Source: Setophaga petechia
Taxonomy: Eukaryota > Chordata > Aves > Passeriformes > Parulidae
Direction: 5' to 3'
Assembly: GCA_024362935.1 (NCBI GenBank)
Contig: JANCRA010000179.1
Location: 372,001-436,000 of the forward strand
DNA: 64,000 nucleotides
Shown in pieces: positions 23,225-37,086 of the stretch (its first letter is position 1; every line of letters starts with the position of its first letter). The position numbers and the translations under genes are program-made. The notes under the pieces are model-generated. The model had not been told where the DNA came from and made no database searches. It saw only the letters and a program-made list of their open reading frames with translations.

Positions 23225-23990
23225 AGGATTCTAAAGGAAAATGTTTCTACCTGGATTTGAAATGGTAAAAAATATAATTTCAATGCACTATTAAAAAAAA
23301 AAGCAGAAAAGTAGAAAAGCAGAAACTACCCCAACACTTCTCATCTTTTAAAGGGAACCGAGGAGAAATTGGGAATTTCCCAACTGAATGAAGAGCTCTG
23401 ACAAGAAGGGAGATGCAGAGAACAGAAATTCCCAAAATTCCCAAAATTCCCAGAAATTCAAAGTTCAGCCACTGCACCCTGCAGACCCTCAGCTTCTCAT
23501 CAGCACAAACTGTGCTAATTGTAACATTATTATGTTAATAATAATTTATTAACATAAATATGAAACTCATCTACAGGTTTAATATTTATAGGAAGAAAAT
23601 GTTTCTACCTGGATTTTAAATGGTAAAAAAAAATAATTTTAATGTAATTTAATGCAAATTTAATGTAATTTTAATGCATTCTAAAAGAAAAGTCACCAAA
23701 AGCAGAAAAGCACTGCACCAACAGAAACCACCCAACACCTCTCATTAATAAATTCTCCACACTCCAAACTCAACTGAAATCTTTTAAAGGGAACCAAGGA
23801 GAAATTGGGAATTTCCCAAATTGATTTGTCACCCTGAGAGTGGCACTGAATGAAGAGCTCTGAGCCAGAAGGGAGATGCAGAGGGCAGCAATCCCCAACA
23901 TTCCCAAAAATCCCAGAAATTCAAAGTTCAGCCACTGCACCCTGCAGACCCTCAGCCCTCCCCTCAAATTGTGTTCATTGTAACACAAGG
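23225..23990 (+). repeat. Diverged tandem duplication of a ~400-bp unit
   Basis: Shared words in order are GAAAATGTTTCTACCTGGAT, GAGAAATTGGGAATTTCCCA, GGGAGATGCAGAG, CAGAAATTCAAAGTTCAGCC and ACTGCACCCTGCAGACCCTC. They occur at about 23238-23495 and again at 23597-23960. Similar minus-strand peptides in both copies are by-products. Confidence 0.9.
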
Positions 23991-24265
23991 AAGGAGGAGC
24001 AAAAGTTGGGTTTTATTTCTATTTTCACATCTGATTTCTGTCATTTTAGGAGTTTGCCCAGGTGTGTGTAGAAATGCTCAGTAACACAAGTTTGCTTTTG
24101 CTGTCTGAAATTATTTTTAATTTTATCATCATTAAATTTCACTTTTCCCCAGTGCTCACTTAGAGGTTGAGATTGAACAACAAGGAGGGAAAAGGGAGAC
24201 AAAACCCAAAAACCCAGCTGCATCTGGAGCCTCCTCTGCTGCAGTATAAAATAACACAAAATTGT

Positions 24266-24860
24266 ATTATATTATATTATATTATATTATATTATATTAT
24301 ATTATATTATATTATATTATATTATATTATATTTTATATATATATATATAGTAATTATAAAATTACAGCTCCTGATGGAGAAGATATTATATTATATTAT
24401 ATTATATTATATTATATTATATTATATTATATATTGTAATTATAAAATTACAGCTCCTGATGGAGAATATATATTATATTATATTATATTATATTATATT
24501 ATATTATATTATATTATATTATATTATGTTATGTTATGTTATGTTATATTATATTATATATATATATATTGTAATTATAAAATTACAGCTCCTGATGGAG
24601 AATATATATATATTATATTATATTATATTATATTATATTATATTATATTATATTATAGTATTATGTTATATATATAATTTGTAATTATAAAATTACAGCT
24701 CCTGATGGAGAAGATATTATATTATATTATATATTATATTATGTTATGTTATGTTATGTTATGTTATGTTATGTTATGTTATGTTATGTTATATTATATT
24801 ATATTATATTATATATATATACATTGTAATTATAAAATTACAGCTCCTGATGAAGAAGAT
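24266..24860 (+). repeat. Compound array: (ATTAT)n pentanucleotide blocks separated by a conserved hairpin spacer
   Basis: Blocks of ATTAT, partly GTTAT, alternate with five copies of a ~30-bp spacer at 24351, 24436, 24571, 24681 and 24826. The spacer holds two inverted repeats: GTAATTATAAAATTAC and CTCCTGATGGAG. The fifth copy reads CTCCTGATGAAG, which breaks the second one. Confidence 0.97.
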
Positions 24861-25296
24861 TTTATTTGCACCTGGGCTCTGTCAAACAATGACAGTTCTG
24901 CACTGAGCACACCCAGTTAAAATGGTTAAAAAGAAACCCAAATCCAAGAATTTATTCTATAATCTGTTTATATAGATAGGATTTGGATGTGGTTTTTTAT
25001 TTTTATCTGCATGTTCTGTACACAGGTAAATAAATGAAATTTAGCTGGGCAGATTTGGGAGCTGCTCTTTCCTACCCTGGGCCCAAAACTCCCCAGCAAT
25101 GGAATTCTTTGTTGAGAAAAAATTCACCCACAGCCCAAATTCATTTGGTTCCTGTTAAATTCCATTTTAATTTGGTTCCTGATAAAAGCAGGGAGGTGAA
25201 AGAAAAGGAAAGTTAAAACCACAATGTCATAAAATAAACATTTTCCATCAGCTCCCTCCTCTCCTGTGAGGGAAAAGGAGAGGATGTGAACCAGGA
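24861..25296. other. Intron, no recognised element
   Basis: Unique-looking spacer between two arrays. Confidence 0.55.
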
Positions 25297-26785
25297 TGTT
25301 CTACCTGAACACTCAATATTTGAGTTAAAATATTGTACCTGTACAATCAATACTGGGATTAAAATATTGTAACTGAATACTCAATATTCAGATTAAAATA
25401 TTGTAACTGTACAATCAATACTGGAAATAAAATATTGTACCTGAACACTCAATATCTGGATAAAAATATTGTACCTGAACACTCAATATTGGATATAAAA
25501 TATTGTACCTGAACACTCAATATTGAGATTAAAATATTGTAACTGTACAATCAATATTGGGGCTAAAATATTATACCTGAAAAATCAATATTGGGGCTAA
25601 AATATTGTACCTGAACACTCAATATTGGGATTAAAATATTGTACCTGTACAATAAATACTGGGGCTAAAATATTGTGCCTGAATACTCAATATTGAGATT
25701 AAAATATTGTACCTGTAAAAGCAATACTGGGATTAAAATATTGTACCTGAACAATCAATATTGGGGCTAAAATATTGTAGCTGTACAATCAATATTGAGA
25801 TTAAAATATTGGGCCTGTACAATCAATACTGGGATTAAAATATTGTACCTGTACAATCAATACTGGGAATAAAATATTGTACCTGAACAATTAATATTGA
25901 GATTAAAATATTGTACCTGAAAAATCAATATTGGGGCTAAAATATTGTACCTGAAAACTCAATATTGGGATTAAAGTAGTGTACCTGAACACTCAATATT
26001 GGGGCTAAAATATTGTACCTGTACAATCAATACTGGATATAAAATATTGTACCTGTACAATCAATACTGGGACTAAAATATTGTGTCTGAATACTCAATA
26101 TTGGCATTAAAATACTGTACCTGTAAAATCAATAATGGGATTAAAATATTGTACCTGAACACTCAATATTGGGGCTAAAATATTGTACCTGAAAAATCAA
26201 TATAGGGATTAAAATACTGTACCTGTACAATCAATACTGGGATTAAAATATTGTACCTGAACACTCAATATTGGCATTAAAATATTGTACCTGTACAATC
26301 AATATTGGGGCTAAAATATTGTGCCTGAATACTCAATATTGAGATTAAAATATTCTAACTGTACAATCAATATTGGGGCTAAAATATTGTACCTGAAAAA
26401 TCAATATTGGGGCTAAGATATTGTACCTGAACACTCAATATTGGGATTAAAATATTGTACCTGTACAATCAATACTGGGGCTAAAATATTGTACTTGTAC
26501 ACTCAATATTGAGAATAAAATATTGTACCTGAACACTCAATATCTGGATAAAAATATTGTACCTGAACACTCAATATAGGGATTAAAATATTGTAGCTGT
26601 ACACTCAATACTGGGATTAAAATGTTGTACTGTACACTCAATATTTGGATTAAAATATTGCACACTCAATATTTGGATTAAAATATTGTGCCTGTACACT
26701 CAATATTGGGATTGAAATATTGCAACTGAACACTCAATATTGGGATTAAAATATTGTGCCTGTACACTCAATATTGGGATTAAAA
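25297..26785 (+). repeat. 34-bp minisatellite array (~44 copies) with internal inverted repeats
   Basis: Units read AAAATATTGTACCTGAACAC then TCAATATTGGGATT, with variants CTGTACAATCAATACTGG. Each unit can pair AATATTG with CAATATT. The variant TTGTACCTGTACAA is a 6-bp perfect stem with a 2-nt loop. Confidence 0.97.
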
Positions 26786-26791
26786 TAAATA

Positions 26792-27566
26792 TTTTGGGGT
26801 TTGGAGGGATATTTAGCAGATCTGGAGTGCACAAAGCCCAGAAGAACATTCAGAGACATGGCAGGGTTGGTCACTTTTGGAATTCCCAACCATCCTGATT
26901 TTTTAGGATAAATCTCCAGAGATTATTTTGGGATATTTAGCAGATTTGGAGTGCACAAAGCCCAGAAGAACATTTCCCAACCATCCTGATTTTTTAGGAT
27001 AAATCTCCAGACGTTATTTTGGGGTTTGCAGGGATATTTAGCAGATTTAGAGACATGGCAGGGTTGGTCACATTTGGAATTCCATCCTGATTTTTTAGGA
27101 TAAATCTCCAGAGGTTATTTTGGGATATTTAGCAGATTTGGAGTGCACAAAACCCAAAAGAACATTTAGAGACATGGCAGGGATGGTTACTTTTGGAATT
27201 CCTGATTTTTTAGGCTAAATCTCCAGAGGTTATTTTGGGGTTTGGAGGGATATTTAGCAGATTTGGAGTGCAAAAATCCCAAAAGAACATTTCCCAACCA
27301 TCCTGATTTTTTAGGATAAATCTCCAAAGGTTATTTTGGGGTTTGGAGGGATATTTAGCACAAAGCCCAAAAGAACATTTAGAGACATGGCAGGGTTGGT
27401 CACTTTTGGAATTCCATCCTGATTTTTTAGGATAAATCTCCAGAGGTTATTTTGGGATATTTAGCAGATCTGGAGTGCACAAAGCCCAGAAGAACATTTC
27501 CCAACCATCCTGATTTTTTAGGGTAAATCTCCAAAGGTTATTTTGGGGTTGGGAGGGATATTTAGC
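26792..27566 (+). repeat. Irregular ~100-140-bp tandem array (~7 copies)
   Basis: Modules GGGATATTTAGCAGATTTGG, AGTGCACAAAGCCCAGAAGA, GACATGGCAGGGTTGGTCAC, CATCCTGATTTTTTAGGATA and AATCTCCAGAGGTTATTTTG recur in the same order. Modules are lost from individual units, so lengths vary. Confidence 0.95.
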
Positions 27567-28047
27567 TGAAGAGAGGCAGAAAAAAGCTCCTCATTTCTGC
27601 AAGATCACTCCAGCCACTCAGTCAAGTGCCTTATTTTTGTCCCCACTCTTCAGAGTGTTTTTAAAAACAAGTATTGCATTACATAAACACAGTGGATCCA
27701 TTTTCCCCACTGATATGTGGGATATTTCATCCAAAAAAGGGAAAGATTTTTAACAAAGTGCTGCAAGGTCTCCTTCTCCCCTTTATTGCAACCCCATCCC
27801 TTTGAACACGGAGCATCTTAGATTTCAGCCCATTCCTGGGCTACACATCCAGCAACTGCTCATAAATCCCTGCCTAAATCTCAATCCAAAATTAAATTTA
27901 GCTTCAAAAAGCACCGTGTGTAGGCTGAAAATTCATTTATGCAGCAGCTCATCCTGGGGAACAGGCAGCAGGGCCCAGGGCAGGACTCAGTGAGTGATGA
28001 AAAATAGGTCAGGATGTTACTTTTTGTAGGGAAAAATAATGAAAAAT
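27567..28047. other. Intron, no recognised element
   Basis: Unique-looking spacer with no recognised feature. Confidence 0.55.
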
Positions 28048-30183
28048 TGGAGTAAATAGGTTAAAAATAATGCATAAGGAAATTAATTATGGTCTTCACA
28101 GCAAGTTTGATTTATCTGCATCTCTCCTTGCTTTAGGAGAGTGCTCTGCTTGGGAATTGGGATGCCAGAAGGATGGGAATAGGTAAATAGGTTAAAAATA
28201 ATAGATAAGGAAATTATTTATGGTCTTCACAGTGAGTTTGTTTTATCTGCACCTCCCCTACCTTCAGCAGAAAGTTCCACTTGGGAATTGGGATGCCAGA
28301 AGGATGGGAATAGGTAAACAGGTTAAAAATAATACATAAGGAAATTAATTATGGTTTTCACAACAAGTTTCTTTTATCTGCACCTCACCTGGCTTTAGCA
28401 GAATTCCACTTGGGAACTGGGATGGCAGGAGAAGGATGGGAATAGGTAAATATTTTAAAAATAAAGAAATTCATTATGGTCTTAAATTAATTATGGTCTT
28501 CACAGTGAGTTTGTTTTATCTGCACCTCCCCTACCTTCAGCAGAAAGTTCCACTTGGGAATTGGGATGCCAGAAGGATGGGAATAGGTAAATAGGTCAAA
28601 AATAATACATAAAGAAATTAATTATGGTCTTCACAACAATTTTGATTTATCTGCACCTCCCCTGCTTTCACCAGAGCATTCCCCTTGGGAAATGGGATGC
28701 CAGGAGAAGGATGGGAACAGGTAAATAGGATAAAAATAATATATAAGGAAATTATTTATGGTTTTCACAGTGAGTTTCTTTTATCTGCATCTCCCCTACC
28801 TTCAGCAGAAAGTTCCACTTGGGAATTGGGATGCCAGAAGGATGGGAATAGGTAAACAGGTTAAAAATAATAGATAAGGAAATTAATTATGGTTTTCACA
28901 ACAAGTTTCTTTTATCTGCACCTCACCTGGTTTTAGCAGAATTCCACTTGGGAACTGGGATGGCAGGAGAAGGATGGGAATAGGTAAATATTTTAAAAAT
29001 AAAGAAATTCATTATGGTCTTAAAGAAATTAATTATGGTCTTCACAGTGAGTTTGTTTTATCTGCATCTTCCCTGCCTTCAGCAGAGAGTTCCACTTGGG
29101 AATTGGGATGCCAGAAGGATGGGAATAGGTAAATAGGTCAAAAATAATACATAAAGAAATTAATTATGGTCTTCACAACAATTTTGATTTATCTGCACCT
29201 CACCTGGCTTTAGCAGAATTCCACTTGGGAACTGGGATGGCGGGAGAAGGATGGGAATAGGTAAAGAGGTTAAAAATAATAAATAAAGAAATTATTTATG
29301 GTTTTCACAGTGAGTTTGTTTTATCTGCATCTCCCCTGCCTTCAGCAGAAAGTTCCACTTGGGAATTAGGATGCCAAGAGAAGGATGGAAAGAGGTTACA
29401 AATAATAGATAAGGAAATTAATTATGGTTTTCACAGCAATTTTGATTTATCTGCATCTCCCCTGGCTTTAGCAGAGTGTTCCACCTGGGAACTGGGGTGC
29501 CAGGAGAAGGATGGGAATAGGTAAATAGGTTAAAAATAATAAATAAAGAAATTAATTATGGTCTTCACAGCAAGTTTGATTTATCTGCATCTCCCCTGCC
29601 TTCAGCAGAGAGTTCCACCTGGGAATTGGGGTGCCAGGAGAAGGATGGGAATAGCCAAATGAACTAAAAATAGTAGAAAAAGAAATTAATTATGGTTTCA
29701 CAACGAGTTTGATTTGTCTGCACCTCTCCTGCCTTTAGCAGAGCGTTCCACCTGGGAATTGGGGTGCCAGGAGAGGGATGGGAATAGATAAATGAACTAA
29801 AAATAATAGAAAAAGAAATTAATTATGGTTTTCACAACGAGTTTGATTTCTCTGCACCTCTCCTGCCCTTATCAGAGAGCTCCATTTGGGAATGGGGGTG
29901 CCAGGAGAAGGATGGGAATACCCAAATGAACTAAAAATAATAGAAAAAGAAATTAATTATGTTTTTCACGAGTTTGATTTCTCTGCACCTCTCCTGCCCT
30001 TATCAGAGAGCTCCATTTGGGAATTGGGGTGCCAGGAGAGGGATGGGAATAGCCAAATGAACTAAAAATAATAGGAAAAGAAATTAATTATGGTTTTCAC
30101 GACGAGTTTGATTTGTCTGCACCTCTCCTGCCCTTAGCAGAGAGCTCCATTTGGGAATGGGGTGCCAGGAGAGGGATGGGAAG
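28048..30183 (+). repeat. ~133-bp minisatellite array (~16 copies)
   Basis: Units contain GAAATTAATTATGGTTTTCA, GTTTGATTTATCTGCACCTC, CAGAGAGTTCCACTTGGGAA, TTGGGATGCCAGGAGAAGGA and ATAGGTAAATAGGTTAAAAA. Some units carry a duplicated ATTATGGTCTT module (28470-28500, 29010-29040). Units near the right end form a distinct subtype (CCAAATGAACTAAAAATAAT). Confidence 0.96.
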
Positions 30184-31969
30184 AGGTGCTGGGGGTTTGC
30201 TCAGCACAAAGCAGCTCTGAGCAGCCTGGAAGGTGCATCCCAGATTCTGCTCCCTCTCCTCCCTCAGCTGCAGCAGAACAATCTGGAAGCAATCTTCCCA
30301 GCAGCTGCTCTCATCAACAAACTGTTTATTGTAAGAAAGTGCCTGGGTCAAAGGCCAAACGTCATCCAGAGCTGAAAGCGTAGCTGGAAAAAAAACCAAA
30401 AAAACCTAAAACAAATCCTGGGGCCGTCCATGCATGTGGGGAAAAAAAAAGCCCATGACATTGGGAAGGGAACATGTTCCATCTGAAAGGCCAACAGTCC
30501 TCTGAAACAAAAATTCCTCAATTTGATGGAGTTTAGGACACTGAGCTCGTTTCTCGTGGCTGATTTTGAGGCCTGCTCGAGGTTTCTGCTCAAAGCAGAA
30601 TTTACAGCTCAGGCTGTGTCTCCTCATGGTGAAAAAGAGCAAAGGGGAGTTGTGTTAAAATATTCTAAAATGTTTTATTAGCGCTAAGTCAGCTCCACAT
30701 ACACAAACAATAAAAGAAGGATTTCTCTAATTTATCACAAATGCACCATCGACGTGTTACACAAAAATCCAAATTTAGGCTCAGTGTCAGTAAATGATCA
30801 CATTTTATTTTAAAGCACAGGATACTAAAAATCACAGGGCAAAATTCCAAATTCTGAGATTCATTTTCCAGCAGCTCTGGATCTCAGAAATTAAAGAGTG
30901 CAGGAGCAGCTCTGAGAGGGGAGCTGGTCCCACAGCAGTAACTGGGCCTCGATTGCTGCCCCAGCCCATAAATCTGGTTTTGAGGGGAAAGGACCCAGAG
31001 GAACAAGGTCCACCTTTGACACAACATCACCACCAAACACTTCACCCAAAGGCTGATAAATCAGATTTCTGCCAGGTGCTGATTTATCCTACCAGAAGAA
31101 AGGTGTGAGAAATTACAGGGCGGGCGTTTAATTCTTCGTGACACCTACTTTGTAACAAAATTGTTATTTTTCTCGAGGAAAAGTCTACAGTAAATTAAAC
31201 CTATGTGCAACTGGGCTAAAAATAAGCCTAGGCAGAAAGGAAAAGACATTCCACTTTTGCACAAAAATCTGAGCATGATGCATATTAAAGTGGGTTGATT
31301 TTTCTTTTTTTTAAATGATATAATCCAAGTCATGTTTGGAAGCATAAATTAAGATATAAATCTAACTCCAAATGCTGTACACATATATATTAAATTACTC
31401 TCAAAAGTATTCTGTATGGACTAAGGAAAAAAAGAAATACAGAAGAATTTTGTTCTCAGCTAATAGGGCAATAAATTAGATGCAATATATTCAGCAGCTA
31501 AAACTGGCTCTCTTCAACAGCTATCACATAATACTATTTTTATTTGGTACCAAACCTTTTTTATTTTTTTTTAAACTAACAACAAAATTGTTTGTTGAAA
31601 ATCTTGGAATTAGCAGTAGAATGATTAAAGTAAATAAAACCTAAGCAAATATTTTTTCTTCTCCCTGATAATACCCAATTCTTAGCTGAGGGTTTTCCAG
31701 CAGGTTTATTTTGCCTTTCAGCAGGGTTACACACATCAAATGTGAATGAATTTAGTGTTCATGAATATGAAACAGCAGCACAGGAGCCAAAGATTCTCCT
31801 CTTAGCACTGTAAACACGTTTAAACTCCCACAAGCTTTCAGCTGGACCTCATTTTTGCCTTTTTTGAGGGGAAAAAAAAAAACCTCCCCACTGTGTGACT
31901 CTGGAGGGGTTTGGGAGCTGCAGAAATGTCTGGGAAATGTTAAGGTGAAACCACAACTCATTTACACAT
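30184..31969. other. Intron, mostly unique-looking
   Basis: About 1.8 kb with no tandem structure. It includes TGAGCATGATGCATATTAAA near 31271, an octamer-like (POU-type) sequence seen by eye only. Confidence 0.5.
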
Positions 31970-34900
31970 GGACCAGGCTTGGGAATTCCAGCACAGCCCC
32001 AAAACTGCACAGCTGATGCTCAACATGGACTGTGGATTTTATATTCCTTTCTGAAACAGTCAGGTTGGCAGAGAGGTGTCCCAAAAACATCTTGGAAAGG
32101 AAGAATTCCTTGGGAATTATACACGTTAATGGCAGGAATACACTTGGGCTGCTATCCTGCTCCAAAGACAAAACCTAGTAATAATCTACCACTGATTTTC
32201 ATTTAAGATCTTTTCACTATTCAAAGATATTGTAAAAAACTGAACATGACAGCATGCAATTTTTTTTTTTCAAAAGTAGAAGAAAGTAAAAAAAAAATGT
32301 TTAAAAAGTACCACAACTCTGGGATTCCAGCACAGCCCCAAAACTGCACGGGAAATGTTTTCAGACTCGGCAATCTGTGACCCCACTGCAAAAGGCTTCA
32401 GCTTCTAAATGATCTAAACTCCAAATTTAACTTCTCACCACAGGCAAAAATGGAGCATCGATTTTATATTCCTTCCTAAAACACAGTCAGGTTGGCTGAG
32501 AGGTTTCCCAAAAACATCTTGGAAAGGAAGAATTCCTTGGGAATTTTACACTACGATGGCAAGAATACACTTGGTCTGTTATCCTGCTCCAAAGACAAAA
32601 CCCAGTATTAAGCCACCACTAATTTTCATTTAAGATCTCTTCACTAATCAAAGATATTTCTAAAAAATGAACACGACAGCACGGGACTATTTTCTTTTAA
32701 GTAGAAAAAGTAAAAAAAAAAAAAAAAAGTTTCAAAAGTGCCACAACTCAGGGATTCCAGCACAGCCCCAAAACATGACGGGAAATGTTTTCAGACTCAG
32801 CAATGTGTGACTCCACTTCAAAAGACTTCCATATCTAAATGATCTAAACTCCAAATTTAACTTCTCATCACATGCAAAAATGGAGCATGGATTTCATATC
32901 CCTTTCTAAAACACAGTCAGGTTGGCAGAGAGGTTTCCAAATTCCAAAAGAAACTTCTTGGAAAGGAAGAATTTCTTGGGAATGATACACTATAACAGCA
33001 AGAATACGCTTGGTCCGTTATCCTGCTCCAAAGACAAAACCCAGTATTGAGCTACCACTAATTTTCATTTAAGATCTCTTCACTAATCAAAGATATTATA
33101 AAAAAATATGAACATGACAGCATGGGATTATTTTCTTTTAAGTAGAAGAAAGTAAAAAAAAAAAAAAAAAGCTTAAAAAGTGTCACAACTCTGGGATTCC
33201 AGCACAGCCCCAAAACATCACGGGAAATGTTTTCAGACTCAGCAATGTGTGACTCCACTTCAAAAGACTTCCATTTCTAAATGATCTAAACTCCAAATTT
33301 AACTTCTCATCACATGCAAAAATGGACCATGGATTTCATATCCCTTTCTAAAACACAGGTTGGCAGAGAGGTTTGCAAATTCCAAAAGGAACATCTTGGA
33401 AAGGAAGAATTTCTTGGGAATGATACACTATAACGGCACGAATACACTTGGTTTGTTATCAAGATTCAAAGACAAAACCCAGTATTAAGTTACCACTAAT
33501 TTTCATTTAAACTCTCTTCACTAATCAAAGATTTTTTTTTTTTAAATGGACATGACAGCATGGGATTTTTTTTTTAAGTAGAAAGAATAACAAAGTGAAA
33601 AATAAACAGATAAAAGTACCATGGCTCGGGAATTCCAGCACAGCCCCAAAACTGCAGGGCTGATGCTCAACATGGACTGTGGATTTTATATTCCTTTCTA
33701 AAACAGTCAGGTTGGCAGAGGGGTGTCCCAAAAACATCTTGGAAAGGAAGAATTCCTTGGGAATGATACACTATAACAGCAACAGTACGCTTGGTGTGTT
33801 CTCCCGTTCCAAACACAAAACCCACCAGTATTGAGCCACCACTAATTTTCATTTAAGATCTCTTCACTAATCAAAGATATTTCTAAAAAATGAACATGAC
33901 AGCATGGGATTATTTTTTTTTAAAGCAGAAGAAAGTAAAAAAAAAAGTTTCAAAAGTGCCACAACTCAGGGATTCCAGCACGGCCCCAAAACATCACGGG
34001 AAATGTTTTGAAACTCGGCAATCTGTGACCCCACTGCAAAAGGTTTCAGTTTCTAAATGATCTAAACTCCAAATTTAACTTCTCACCACATGCAAAAATG
34101 GACCATGGATTTTATATTCCTTCCTAAAACACAGTCAGGTTGGCTGAGAGGTTTCCCAAAAACATCTTGGAAAGGAAGAATTCCTTAGGAATTTTACGCT
34201 ACGATGTCAAGAATACACTTTGTCTGTTGTCCTGCTATAAAGACAAAACCCAGTATTGAGCTACCACAAATTTTCATTTAAGATCTCTTTGCATTGAAAT
34301 ATATTTTTTAAAAATGGACATGACAGCATGGGATTATTTTTTTAAAGTAGAAAATAAAGAAAGTAAAAAAAATATTAATAAATTAGGACGACTCAGGGAT
34401 TCCAGCACAGCCCCAAAGCTGCACGGCTGATGTTCAGCATGCACCATGGAGTTTATATTATATTTGGATTTTATATTTATATACTCCTAAAACACAGTCA
34501 GGTTTGCAGTCAGGTTTCCAAATTCCAAAAGCAACTTCTTGGAAAGGAAGAATTTCTTGGGAATTTGATGCTACAACGGCAAGAATATGTTTGGTGTGTT
34601 CTCCTGCTCCTAAGACAAAACCCAGTATTAAGCCACCACTAATTTTCATTTAAGATCTCTTCACTAATCAAAGATATTGTAAAAAAATATGAACATGACA
34701 GCATGGGATTATTTTCTTTAAAGTAGAAGAAAGGAAAAAATAACTTTTAAAAAGTGCCACAACTCAGGGATTCCAGCACGGCCCCAAAACATCACGGGAA
34801 ATGTTTTGAAACTCGGCAATCTGTGACCCCACTGCAAAAGGCTTCAGCTTCTAAATGATCTAAACTCCAAATTTAACTTCTCATCACGTGCAAAAATGGA

Positions 34901-36330
34901 CCATGGATTTTATATTCCTTCTTAAAACACAGTCAGGTCGGCTGAGAGGTTTCCCAAAAGCATCTTGCACAGGAAGAATTCCTTGGGAATCTTACGCTAC
35001 GATGTCAAGAATACACTTGGTCTGTTGTCCTGCTCCAAAGACAAAACCCAGTATTAAGCTACCACAAATTTTCATTTAAGATCTCTTTGCAATGAAATAT
35101 ATTTTTTAAAAATGGACATGACAGCATGGGATTATTTTTTTAAAGCAGAAACTAAAGAAAGTAAAAAAAAACCATTAATAAAAGTACCACGGCTCGGGGA
35201 TTCCAGCACAGCCCCAAAGCTGCAGGGCTGATGTTCAACATGCACCATGGAGTTTATATTATATTTGGATTTTATATTTATACACTCCTAAAACACAGTC
35301 AGGTTTGCAGTCAGGTTTCCAAATTCCAAAAGGAACTTCTTGGAAAGGAAGAATTCCTTGGGATTGATATGCTACAATGGCAAGAATACGCTTGGTTTGT
35401 TATCCTGCTCCAAAGACAAAACCCAGTATTAAGCCACCACAAATTTTCATATAAGATCTCTTCACTAATCAAAGATATTTCTAAAAAATGAACATGACAG
35501 CACGGGATTATTTTTTTTTTAAAGCAGAAGAAAGAAAAAAAAAAAGTTTCAAAAGTGCCACAACTCAGGGATTCCAGCACGACCCCAAAACATCACGGGA
35601 AATGTTTTCAGACTTGGCAATCTGTGACCCCACTGCAAAAGGTTTCAGCTTCTAAATGATCTAAACTCCAAATTTAACTTCTCACCACGTGCAAAAATGG
35701 ACCATGGATTTTATACTCCTTCCTAAAACACAGTCAGGTTGGCTGAGAGGTTTCCCAAAAGCATCTTGGAAAGGAAGAATTCCTTGGGAATTTTACGCTA
35801 CGATGTCAAGAATACACTTGGTCTGTTGTCCTGCTCCAAAGACAAAACCCAGTATTAAGCTACCACTAATTTTCATTTAAGATCTCTTTGCATTGAAATA
35901 TATTTTTTAAAAATGGACATGACAGCGTGGGATTATTTTTTTAAAGTAGAAAATAAAGAAAGTAAAAAAAACATTAATAAAAGTACCACGGCTCGGGGAT
36001 TCCAGCACAGCCCCAAAGCTGCACGGCTGATGTCCAACATGCACCATGGAGTTTATATTATATTTGGATTTTATATTTATATACTCCTAAAACACAGTCA
36101 GGTTTCTAAATTCCAAAAGGAACTTCTTGGAAAGGAAGAATTTCTTGGGAATATTACACTAAAATGGCAAGAATACACTTGGTGTGTTGTCCTGCTCCAA
36201 AACCCAGTATATTAAGCTACCAGTAACTAATTTTCATTTAAAATCTCTTTGCTAATCAAAGATATTTTTAAAAAATTAACTTGACAGCATGGGGTTATTT
36301 TTTTCAAAGTAAAGAAAACTGAAAGTAAAA
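31970..36330 (+). repeat. ~340-430-bp satellite-like array, 11 units of short and long types
   Basis: GGATTCCAGCACAGCCCC-like words mark unit starts near 31981, 32322, 32754, 33194, 33630, 33969, 34397, 34769, 35200, 35569 and 35999. Long units hold a segment with CTAAATGATCTAAACTCCAA; short units replace it with GCTGATGCTCAACATGG-like sequence. The order is S L L L S L S L S L S, so the right half is an ~800-bp dimer repeat. Open frames of 60-100 codons recur in each unit but have no initiation or splice support. Confidence 0.96.
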
Positions 36331-37086
36331 AAAAATTAGAAAGTAAATCTGCTTTTTATTTAGCAGAGTGTCATTGAAGCTTCATGCTTCAAAAATACAT
36401 TGTATACATACACAGCAATGCAAAACTGGACAGCAAATATTGAAAGAAGCCTCACTAATGCCCAGTTTATCAGGAATTAATAAATTTTTCTTACAAAACA
36501 TGGTTGAAAATACAATTTTTAAACACTGTATTCACACAATGCTCAGTTGTGAGAATGGATGATATAAATTCCATTTACAGCTCTCCCAGCCACGTGGGTT
36601 TTAATTATTTTCTCCTTTTACAGATATAACACTTTCTCCTGCTGAGACTGAACTTTTTTCAGAACAAAAGGAAAAATATTTTTCCCCCAGAGGAAACCAG
36701 GAAAATAGAAACCCAATCCTGGGCTGCACCTTGGATTTAAGGATCCAAGATTGAGCTCCAAAACCTCCACGGGGAGCCAAAAGCATTTCAGGGAAAGAAA
36801 CTCCTCAAATTTAATTCCTCCTTTAAAGCTGGACATAAAACTCATTTAAACCTTACAAAATAAAGTCAAATTGTATTGAACAAACCCAAAATTTGCCTCA
36901 AGTCCAACACACCACGAGCTCCTACTCCACAAAGTCACCTTTGCATCTGCAGGTCCCAAGGGAAAGCCCAGCACTGAAATTCAGGATTTTGGGGAAATTC
37001 ACCCAAAGAATGAGACAAGGACAGACCCAAACTGAGACAGAGCTTGAGAATTGTGCTGCACACCCAAACACGGGCAGGGAGGAGCA
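36331..37086. other. Intron, no recognised element
   Basis: Unique-looking sequence between two large arrays. Confidence 0.55.

Noticed and set aside
30200..30360. Possible extra HLCS exon (open frames on both strands)
   Set aside because: The peptides do not match HLCS, and the flanking exons already join in phase without it.
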